From Trileptium ribeirensis (lineage: Eukaryota > Nematoda > Enoplea > Enoplida > Thoracostomopsidae), in the NCBI GenBank assembly GCA_030248225.1, contig JASANE010003332.1:1-64000 (forward strand): a stretch of DNA of 64,000 nt, read 5' to 3'. Made by a program: the position numbers and the translations under genes. Below, piece after piece: positions 43,401-55,400 of the stretch (its first letter is position 1; every line of letters begins with the position of its first letter). The notes below the pieces were generated by a model. That model was not told the DNA's origin and ran no database searches. It worked only from the letters and a program-made list of their open reading frames with translations.

Positions 43401-46400
43401 TCATCAAACATATATTAATCATCCCATCGTTGTAATAGAACAGACGATATTCAGTTATACGTTTATTAATATCGTAGCTCACATAGGATTCTAACATTTT
43501 GTTTGGCTGATTAAAGCTATGCTAAAAAGAAACCTGCACTGGGCTAAAAATATCATGTTTAACGTGCTGTAAATATGCAAACAGCGACATTTTTAACCAA
43601 CAATTCATATATTTTTTAAACAGAACGTTCATGATAATCAGAATGAATGTGTAGCAGGTTGTAGTATTCGTATAATTGTTTTAAAAACATATCTGTTTCA
43701 TGATTATCCAGCTAACTGCACTTCATAGATTTAAAATATAAACGTGCGAATACAAATATGATCTAAATTTCTCGTCTGGGCAAATTGCATAAAGATCTTG
43801 CTATATGCTTGGAGCGTTGGGTTATTATGCGGATATATATAAATAAACATTAAAATCATAGAATATTGATGCACATTTATTTGAGTCTTAATGCTTAAAT
43901 GGTTTACGAAGGCACCTATCTCCCCTAGTTAGCGGTACATTATTTGCCAGTTTCTTATTAGACATCCGGAAATTTCACAAGTAGGTAACCCAAACGATAA
44001 CGCACACAAGAATTGCTGTAGTAACATTTCCAGCGCAAACCCAAGATTCCCTTACGTCTATTACGATATGTTGCTATAACTGCAGAAATCAGCGAATGTG
44101 ATGCATAGAAAACAAGATTTGTGCAAAAATGGGGCATGTTCAAGTCAGAACCTCTGTTCATTCTCCGATATGGAACGGTAAATTCTGATATACAAAATCA
44201 CCAGTTTATTTGGTTTTGCGATAAGATATAGAAAGTTCCAAATTTTCAATATTTATATACGTTTATACGCAATGAGGCAAGATTGTGGCAATAATAATTG
44301 GTCACCAAACTTTTGCAATTGAAGTAAGTATGAGTGGCATAAACAGAAGTTTGTACTGCTACCGATATTCTAAAGCTCGTGGAAGCTTTCACAGTAACAA
44401 GTTGAGAACTTCCATCCGTTATGTTGTCATTATTCCAACCACATAACGGTGTGTCTATAATTCTAATTCTGATTCATTTCGTTAGTCAATACAACATAAT
44501 GAGTTAAACATTGCACTGAACAGAATAAAGAAAATGGTTATATATCTAGACATGCATTCATAACCAATATCAATGTTGAATAACCATAATTATTCTATGC
44601 TATAATTCAAAATCAAAGGCCAAAAACTTTACTTTCAAATTGACAACACAATGTCGTTTGATCGTCGGTACCAACATGGCAATAGTAGCTCGCTGGGCAA
44701 CTCGTTGAATCACCCGCGTTGCATCCCATTAGTTGACCATCTTCATGGCGAAACGGTTCACCAACAAAACAGGGATTGACTGCAACAGAAAATCAAACAA
44801 ATGGCGCTATCACTATGTTGATATAAAAGAATGGTTTAGCGGCGTAGGTTCGTCAAACAATCTAGTAATCTCTTCTTAGGAGTTGGTAGCACCGGGCTAA
44901 AATTTTAACACCGATCGGAAAATATACTAAGACTTAGATTAAGTAGTGTGTTACGCCAAGCTGTTTCAAAATATAATTAAATTTATCTTAGTATCCATAA
45001 TTAAAAACGTTTTTTTGGCTTCGCGCAGACTTGAAGCAGAATCTATTACCGTTTCACGAGCTCAAATATATAAAATAACAGACCGGCAAGCATATGAGTA
45101 AAAGTATTTAAATAATAGTAAGATTAGTGTTTTAATTTTCATGGCATCTGCTGCAAAATATGTTTCATTTCAAACAAAATTGTCCGAAACAATGCGAAGA
45201 TGTGAATTTTGGTAGGAGAATTATGCGAAAAAAATGTCAATAAAATATCAGTCAATTGAGCATCTCCTGTCCTGCATTAATATATTGTATCCCTAGCAAA
45301 TCTGATAAATTTGCATTTTTAGACGTACCTATTAATAAGTCCAATAATTATTTATTGTTTATTGCACGTGAATTAATATCCCAAATTAAATGATGTAAAT
45401 TAAATAGATGACTATAACATACGATAAAACTTTCATCAAAGCATAGTTGTAGACATTTTATACTTGAAGATTTAACTTATGTGTTTTAATTCTATTGAAA
45501 TAATAGAGTTAATAACGTCGCAAAACCAGTTATTGACGATTGCAAAAATATGGCACTGTGCACCCTTATATTTCTAGCAAATTATTCGATAATCGTTTGG
45601 CCACCAAATCCTTTAGTAGCGTAAGTGAAATGTATGTTGGGGTGTTCCCGATATACTAACGAAGCCTAAATCTTAGACATAGTCAAAGACAAGGTTCTTA
45701 TGTCAGCCTTATACGAAACCTAAGCTTAATGTAAGGGCACACCCCACGACTCCCCGCACTCAGTGGTTTTTCTCTAACCATAAGGCGTACCACTCCTAGC
45801 CCTTGCATGGTCTAGCGTTCAGATGTTAAACGTTTATGCTTTAGGAATGAATTATTTTTATTGAAAGGACGAGTTAAACTAGCAGCTTGTCTTATCGCCA
45901 AGACGATGTATTCTGAGGGTTGAATATGTAATTTGGAGACATGCGCATAGCTATATCGAACGTGAAATTACAAAACGAGTTACCAACATCAGCCACATGT
46001 ACCAATTATTGTGCCATCAGGTTTTATATAGGAGGTGATCGATGATGAATTGCTCTACAAAACGATACCAAAAATGCCTATATGACTCGATTGATTGAAG
46101 AGATATTACCATTTTCAAGTATTCCGGGTCTTTTGGGCCCATACAAAACCCTCATCAACCCAACATAGCAGTTTAAGTAATAACAATAGCAGCACACCAT
46201 TTGCAGCGACATAAACGGTGAACTTCTCTAAAAATGAGACCAAAAAATTCAAAAATAGCTGTGGCGGTTGACGAGATACTACTATTTTCGTGTATTTTTG
46301 GTCCCATGAGTCCACTGGAAAAACCATTTTTGACTCAACCTTGCGGCAGGAGCGTAGCAAAAGGGGGGTGGGGCGGGGCGGCCCCCTCTCAATCCAAAGT

Positions 46401-49400
46401 TACCAGTGAAAATTTTGGTAAGGGTCCCTTATTATGTTTGGATTTTTCAGAGTGAATGAAATTTGAAGGCACTTTGCGGTTTTCAAAAATAAATTATTGG
46501 GAAAAAATTTTTGCGCTTCACGCGGTTATTTTAATTCACATCTCCATTTCTTACGAATTTGGCAATATGCAAAATTGTTTGTGCTATGAAAATATGTTCT
46601 TCGCATAATCAACACTCGCAATGCAAACGCTTATCCGAGTATAAGTATGTCATTTCTTACAGCGGTTACAAATGTTTTTGAGGGCTGGACACTGACATAA
46701 AAACTAGCGAAAAGAACAACCTTGCAAAAAATTTTGTCCGCCCCACCAATCAAAAAATCTGGGTACGCCACTACTTTGCGGCGCAAATAATAAATTTAGT
46801 AGCACACTATCTCCAGCTACATAGAGGACGAATTGCTCTACAGAATGAGACCAAGTACAACTATATAGCTGGATTTGAATATATAATCATTTTCGTGTAT
46901 TTTGAGTCTCGTGGACCCTTTTAGATATTATTTTGACCCAAATCCTACATTCTGGGAGCATTGCACAAAAAACCACTATAACAGATATATAGCGACTTAT
47001 TTGCTCTACAAAATGAGCACAATGATTCTTTAATATCTACAGTGGTTGTCGAGTTAGAATAAATAACGTGATCTTTTGGGCCCTTTCTGCACCCGACCCG
47101 AGCATCTTTGGCCCGTTTTTCGGCAGAAGATGTTAGAATCGGGCATCGTGCCCTAAAGAGCACAAATGGGCTAATGCGCTAGTGAATCAGTCTAGCAGAA
47201 GTTGAGTTATACGTGAAAACCCAGAAACGTACACTGTCGAAATTTGCCACTTTGGACAGTGAGAATTCACCGCCTCGCTCGTTTCTCTCACTCACCCAGA
47301 ATTCAAATATCTACTAAAACAAAATTTGTTTAACTTTCACTACAAAATGTGTTCCACATTTGCGACAAACTTGCTTAATACCGTGCGTATACAGACTTGA
47401 CTTTGCAACTATCAAGTTGATTATTCACCATTTGATATTTTCAACTAATTTATATTTCGCTGTGGTCGAGCTAAATAGCAGTTAAACGTTTTCCTAAGTT
47501 CAAAGCTAAATTTTCAACCTCCGTAAAACAGAAAAGGTATAGATGGTGAGAAACCAACCAAAATATTGTCCAAAAATTTTATTACCAAAACACGAATTTT
47601 CACAATCTGAAAGGGTTAGGAAATTATTTTGATTTCCTTGAAGACCGTGATAGGCAAATTGACGGCAACGTTGTGTGTCAGGGTCAAACGCGAATCTAAG
47701 TAAATTTTCTGGTCCAATTCCGGACAGCGGCTGTTGTTGACAACGGTCTATTCCTAAAAAGAACAAAAATTTAGGAAGGTTAAGTCAAAACATGCACAAT
47801 TAAAGCTTAAAATGTCCTTAGGTATCCATGGATGACGGCGAGGGGTGGTACGGTGGAGGGTTATCCCTTGATATTAGGACTACCTCTCTCCCTCATGGCA
47901 TATTTACACACCGTCGAAGGCTCAACATGCCTCCTTGCCAAGGCTGAAGTCGGAATATTCTTTGAAAATTGACAAACATTGTCCAAAATTATAGAAATAG
48001 GCCGTAATCAGCAAGAATTGGTAAAAATTTTAAGAATCTCTCTGAGGATAACCTACCCCCCCTTCAAACTATCTACCCTCGACTTCTGAGACGACGGGAC
48101 ATTGGACACTTTTGACTTACAAATAACACAATTAAAATGAACACATGATGAAATTTAAGAATTCCAACTACGTAAGTGGACTGCGTGGATTTTTCAATAT
48201 CGCCAAAGTTTATTTTCTGAAAGTCCGGTCGCGATATTGTTGAAAAGTTTGATGTTAAAACAATCATTTTTCACCATTTCGATGCCCCGCTCCAACTTTG
48301 GTATATTCAGTTTTACACTGCGTTCGCTATCATCAAAGCCCACTTCAGGCAAAACAGCTGCAACAGATTAACATTTAAGTTGAGGAACAATAATTGAAAC
48401 ATTATGAATGAATAAAAAATCAAATAGATAACGTTAAGTGCAAATGCGCAAATCAATTTTATTGTTAAATATTTAACCCCAACCGATTTAAAATTGTAGG
48501 TATAAATGAATTCGTGGTTTAAAAAAACCTTACCACATTTAACGGCTCTTACAATTTTTGAACAATTGATTGTCCACATGTCTAATATATTAGGCACCAT
48601 TCTCGTCAAAGCCGACAAAATGTACGAATATGTTCAATTCTTACCCGAATGTTAATCTTCCATGCCCAACTGTGCCAATTGGCATAGCTACATATTGCAA
48701 CGCTTTATGCTAACTAAGTGTGTTGCTCCATTGCTTGAAGTACGTTTACACGCGTTGTTATTCGTTCACTTTGAGACATTCCTTAAGGAACTCCAGGAGG
48801 GGAAGCAGCTCCCAGATGGCTCAGTGGTTTATGTAAAAAGCGTTTTCGCCAATACGATCGGGGTTAGATCCGCGGCGCAGGCTTGAGTTTGCCAATTGTT
48901 GCATGATTCACAAACTAGCTTAAGTATTAAAGGATTAATCAAAAATTATCCAGTCCCTACACTAACGCTTTCATTTTCAACTCTGATAACTGGCATCAGT
49001 GCATATTGCAACGCGTTATGATAAGTATGTCGCGTTACCTACGTTTACATAAGCGTTGTTATTCTTCACTTCGAAAAGTTTTTTCAAGGAACCCTATGAC
49101 AGCTCGCACATAGCTCAGAGTGGTTTGCGTACGCAGTTCTCACCCGTGCCATCGGCCTTGTTTGGAGCCAACTTAAGTGGGTCAAACGTTGCACGATGTA
49201 TAAACTACCAGGTATAAGGGAAGAATCTAAATAAATACGGACAGCTGAAAACGGCTTGGTATTACCAAACATGGTTTAGGTATAAAAGTAAACGCTGCCA
49301 AAACAAGTTCTTTATGAAAAAACAAACCAACTAAATGATTACGGTGGTGATTGCGCAATAAAAACATAAGGTTCGAAAATCGTCATCTTAGGACAGCTAG

Positions 49401-52400
49401 ATGATATCGGGGGAATTCGAAATTATAGGAACTCGTAATTTTTGCCAATTCCGATAAAAATTTCCCAATTTTTGCCAATTTTTTAAAATATTTGCGAAAT
49501 GTTTCATCAATTTATGCCAAACTGTGGCCATTTTTGCCGCATTAATCTCCAATGTTTGTCAATTTTCTCAAAACTTTTCCGGACACCTTCGGTGCTCGGC
49601 ATGCCAAAAGTATTCTGGACGTGAACAAATATTGGGCAATTTGTAACTGTGGAACTGCGTGGTAAAAGTACCAGCATGTCGACAACATAATCGAACTACC
49701 TCAGATTATAAAATAGATTTGCAGACTGTCTAGTTTGTTGCGTTAAATTGCTTTAAACTTCCAATAATGTATAGCTTCTGATTAAGTGTGACCCACAATT
49801 CCGAGGTTCTTGTGCATTATTACCAACAACCCATCAAAAATATTCTTTTTCAGCGTGATGACAATCCTACTCTCTTATGGGTTTGCAACAATCAGCTATC
49901 GCAAAAAATTTCGTTCAAAAATTATAATTGTATTTGGGCGTAGGACGTTCCTTATATTGTATTAGCGTGAACTAAGATTGAACCCGCAGAAAATACAAGA
50001 CATACTTCCAACAGGACAGCAGAGTGTCGTAGTAACGGTGGCACCAACATGGCAGTAGAATCCGGATGGGCACGTATTTGTGACAAAGACGCTGAATCCG
50101 CAACTCATGTATCCGCCTTGTCCGTCGTCCATTGGACGTCCAAATAGACATGGATTTGGATGTTCTGAAAAAAATTAGCGAATATAATCCAATCTCCTGG
50201 AATAAGAAAAAAATTTCCAGTCAAATATCGAAGCCAGCAAACACCGACTGCTGCTTGAAAGGTAATGTCTATGCAGTTATTCAAAAAAATTCGATTATCA
50301 ATTTTCAAATGTTCTACGCATAAAAAATCTTATCCAGAAATTTAAAATTTCAACGCAAAATCCGGTTATTATTCAATTCTAGCTGCATTTGGTTTGTTTC
50401 GACTAACATGTGTAAGTAGTACGCAAATTAGTAGTAAAATTTTATTGGAAAAATTGTACCACATTGTTCGAAATGCAAATTATAAGCTTCATTAGATCTC
50501 AAGGTATCCAGCACGGTTACTCCGGAAGTAAAATCATGTGTATTGATATGGTGAAACAGACCAAAACTCAACTGTGATATATCATCCGTTTACCGAGGGG
50601 TTAGGTCATCAATTACTTGTATGTGTATAAGAGCAATCAACTACATCGCAAGCGTGGAAAGTGTGCAAAGCGCCTTAAATTTTGACTGCCTATTTGCTAT
50701 ATACAAGCCATATCAAAATTATTCAATTACGCTGTTCATTAGGTACTATACGCTACTTCTTCGAAAGTACTGACATTATCTGCATCGCCAAGGAGGATCA
50801 CAGGGGCCGCTGTCCCACCATTTGATATTGTTAGCCCCTTCCGCTGTTTACAGCTAACACGGATTTTTTTTCAAAATGTTATCGTCAGATCATTATGTTG
50901 ACCCTCACAATTAATGGGTGCCCCCTATTGAAATTCTTTGGTGACTCCCCTTATCGACCGGCGTAACATTCACATATTACCAGCTGGCGGCGGAAGATAT
51001 TGCCACGCTGACGGCGACTGAACTACCAATGCTAATGGGCATTTGACTGCGTATAAAAAATACTACGGTCGAGTATGCTTGAGAATTAGTTATACAAAAA
51101 CAAAAGTTGTGTTCTGTTACTGCGCCATAACCCTTGAAGGCATTTGACTGGTGAACGTTGATAATTTCTCCTACCTCGGTTTGGTTCTGACCTGATTCCG
51201 ACTGTTCCCTAAAAACATTTTAAACGATATAGCGGCTGCCTCTTCCGTTTTCTCTCACTTGAAGAACCTATTGCAAAATGGCAACATCTGCTCAACAGCC
51301 AAACCCAGGACCATGAACGCTTGTGTATTTCCAGCCCTGCTGTTTGGCGCCGAAACATGGACCCCGGACGCTCATCTTACCACATATTGAAAGCGTTTGA
51401 AAGAAGTTTTCTCAGTAAAGTACTGCGTGTCTCTCCTGTCAGCCTCACAACAAACACCCACCGTATTCCATGGTGAACCGAAGATATGTCATGGCGCTAA
51501 ATATTGTCATTATATGGCTTCAATGTATGTAACACATTCTAACAATGTCTGCGCCTAGCCAAAAAAACAGCTACTGTTACTAAGAGCACAAACGTTGAAA
51601 AAAATCTAGCGGATGGGCTGTAGTACGTTCGAAAAAAGCTGGCGTCGGGAAATAGTAAATCTTGCAACTATTGTATGGTTATGTGCAAGGGTTTATGTAT
51701 ACATACATACATGACCAGATTGTTAGATTCTTGAGGGTAGACCTGCAAATCCGTCGGGCATATATCTATATATAGTTGGTCAGGCAACATTTATTTCTGG
51801 GGGGGCACGTCAATCGTCCTCACCCGTGTTTGCATTTATGCTATCAAATTGGAGAACTCTTGATGAGCAATAATATGATACATGGAAAAGAGCGGTTCTT
51901 AAAGTAACAGAGCCTTCGCTTTTGGATGTTTCCTGGAAACACTGGAGGAAACACCATCTTAAATCATCGCTGAGGGTGCAGAAATCCGCGACGAATGAAG
52001 ATAACTACTCAAATGGGTTTTTGACTTCGCCAGACCAAGGTCAGACTTTGATACAAATGATCAAAATTTACGTCTATATATATTCAGGATACCATTCGGC
52101 AATATTCAGAGTAAAATTTCAGTGCTTAATTACGATTGGCTTTTAATCAGATGTTGTTATTCTCGAATTCATATGGTATATACATTGTGTGATGGCATAA
52201 TTTTTCATATAGCACTGTTTTATATTTGATATGTATACTTTAAGTCGATGATCAAAATTGCAAGCTTGATTGTGCCACTACAAGCTGTTTAATGCACATT
52301 TTAATGCTTGATCGCACATCAATGCACAGAGCAGGACTGTTGGGAAGAGCACATGTGCTGCAGGCGCAGTCGATATTTTTGTTGATGTTCTTAATGTCAC

Positions 52401-55400
52401 AACTCTTGTTACTGATAATAGGTGTACTGCTTGCCAATAAAATAGGTCGGCATAACGCGTGGTAGGGCTAAGCAAATCTATCATTTCCTTCACACAATAC
52501 TAAAGTTAACACCATCTATACACCATATGCTCATAGGAGAGAGGAAGATTATTTCCACTGTGGCTCGGCCTTCCTCAGGGCATCACCGACCTCTCCTGGG
52601 GTGTAGCCTGATCTTCTGAGCCTCTGTACAATCCTCTGGGCGCAGGGCGCGCTGAAAATTTTACCAAAAATGAGTAAAAATTGAGCCAAATTGATTAAAA
52701 TTGGGGAAGATTGACAAAAATCGAGAAAAAACTTTAATCAATTTTGAGTATCAAAAATTTCTAAAATTTATCCTATCTGGCGACATCCCACCCTAGAGGG
52801 GTTCCTGCCCCCTCCAACACCGAAGCACCGGTATGCTATACACCATTGCACCTTGTCTCCAGTTTGATTTTGTACAACTAACTGTGAATGATTACACAGT
52901 CGCTGACGTAAGTCAAATATTTTATCCCTGTATTCTATCAAAAATGACTGCTGTTTTCGAAATTAATTTTGCATCGGTGACTGCTATCCTTGCCATAATC
53001 CCTTTACTTATTAACGACGCGATAGCTGTGTATACCCCTGACATCACTGGTGTACGCCAAAATACCCAAAATAGATAACGGAAAATTACATGAGCGCGAC
53101 CGAATATCATTCTCTTTTTGCAAAATTCTATCATGGGCTGTTGTTTATAATAATCATAATCATTAAATCGATATATATATAACTTCCAACCCATTTGTAT
53201 AGATATATTACCTGGACAAACTGTACGGCATTCGGTTATCGTCGCAAAATTATTACGATTGCCACCGGAGCCAAAATAGAGGAATTTCTCGCAAACACGT
53301 CGTTGACGATTGAAGAAAAAGCGTGTCGTTTGAAGTGAACCGATTCCTGGGTTTTTCGGTTGTGAACATGGGTCAACTAAATATTGAAAAGGAATAAAAC
53401 TTTAGTATTGAGTTGAATTGTGGCACATAGTTACTCGCGCAGAGAGGATAAACAGAGCTAACGAACTGATATGTGCTTAATGATTGTTGCAATGTTCCAA
53501 ATTCGTTTGTTGCGTCCTATTTGAAGCCCTATGATAATGATAATACATCGTGTATATTTTATTAAAACCATAGGTCCTTTAATACCATAAGACACCCGCT
53601 GTAATACATCTATATTCAAAAAAGTAGTAAAATTTGATTGTTTTTGTTGCCAAAATGAGCAAATTTAGCCGCTCCGCCATCCAACAGGGTGAGTAACATA
53701 TCCCAAATTGCCAAAGTTAAAGTCTCCAATTCGTGTCAGTTTCTGTGTTACGTAGGAAATCATAAAACCAGCACCAACAAAATAGCAGTGGTCCAACCAT
53801 ATTCCACTAGGCGTCGAATCAAAAATATGTGAAAATCCATCAGCTTTATGATAAGTTTTGCGAACAACAGCTGAACAATAATTGCACAATTGGGCTCTCT
53901 GTGATGAAACTTCGCTGGCTATGCTCGCTACTAAAAATCTAGCGAAATTTTAAACGTATCGCAACAGCGATTGATATTTTCTGCTTACAAAAGATGAGAC
54001 CTGCATTTAACACAGTGTTTTGCAGTTGAATATCTAACGAATAATAAAATAAATTCAATGCAATATTGTGTTGAATAAACATTCTTATTAGCTTAATCTT
54101 ACACCAATAATGCGTAGCAAATATTTATATGCAAAGACGCTTTGAATTAAATTTCACGTTGACAATAACTTAACACTATTCTTGGTTTCTAAGATTTTAG
54201 TAACGCAATTCGAAAAAGCCAAATGGAAGATAAATATAAGAGCGCCTTTCGCACTGATCCTTTCAAATAAGTGCTTGAATTTAGGTTAGGTCTCTTAAAC
54301 ATTTCCCGAAGAAAAATTAATGATGTTATTTTTGGCTAATAAAGTAGATTCGCTGTTTACCCGCAATATCCGTTAAATAAGATAACAAATCATTATTCAC
54401 GAAACGAATTTAGATAATCTACTGGCCTTCAATTGACGTCGTTCGTAACTTCGTCTACGTATAAGTGCTAAAATTAGCTCAATGAGTTTAGGCAACAAAT
54501 GTGTACGTCTTATGCATCATTTACGACACGATGCGTGCGTCAGGGCCAAATTATGTCACGCGTCCAACTCGACTAGTTCGGGTGAACTATAGCTTAGCTG
54601 GACTACTATGGTACTTTTTGATAGCTTAGCAACACATAATGTGACAAACAGTTAGTTTAGCTAGGCCCTGCGTGACAAACGGAGCGTTCGTCTGAACTGT
54701 CAACTGAGAAATTTTATTTAGCGTTGTGCTTAGTGTAATAGCATTTTATTCTATAGCATTTTTACACTAATTCTAAGTTATATAGATGTTTTTAGTAATA
54801 CAATTAACGTTTTACGCAGTAGTCACCGTTAGGGCATTATTTAGATGCGTATAGTAAAACGTAACGTTCGCGGACTAAATTGTCTCTGGTTTAAAGTTAT
54901 AGGGGTTCAGCTGAACGCCTCATGACAAAGGCACAGTCCGGCTCGACAGTCGATGACAAACGCATAGCCTAGGTAGGCTATCCAAAATATTAATGGAGCT
55001 GGGTTATCTGCGTAACATAGTAGCTAGCTCATTTGACCGCGTGACATAATTATAGCCATGCGCACATATCTTATTGTAAATACTAATTACATTACATACT
55101 TACACATCGCTCAACAGTGAGAAAACTGGGAAAATTTAACATGGGACTATGGTTTACCGAAATATGATCTGATTTTGAAATTTCATTTTTCATCTATGTT
55201 TTTGTAGTTAATCTGCCTGTGTGCAGATAACCGGTCACATGGCTCATTTGAGCCAACTATGTGCAAATATTTAGTTCTGGGAAATATTAATCCAAGAATA
55301 ACACATCCACATTTTTGCTGATACTCGGAAAAGCATGCTGACATATCGCACGTACCTATAGTCTGATTTGTTTATTCAGACATTGTCTAGTGAAAAAGTT

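Larger units (their letters stand above)
44780..47585. other. Intron 6
   Basis: It holds a 174-bp tandem array with a hAT-type insertion (46.0-47.2 kb). A weak telomere-like patch with CCTAAATCTTAGAC and ACCTAAGCTTAATG is at 45660-45735. The rest is unremarkable. Confidence 0.5.
50165..53211. other. Intron 4
   Basis: It holds a reverse-transcriptase fragment (51.0-51.6 kb) and a dispersed repeat (52.5-52.8 kb). A short ATAC/TATG microsatellite lies near 51698. No exon recognised. Confidence 0.45.
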
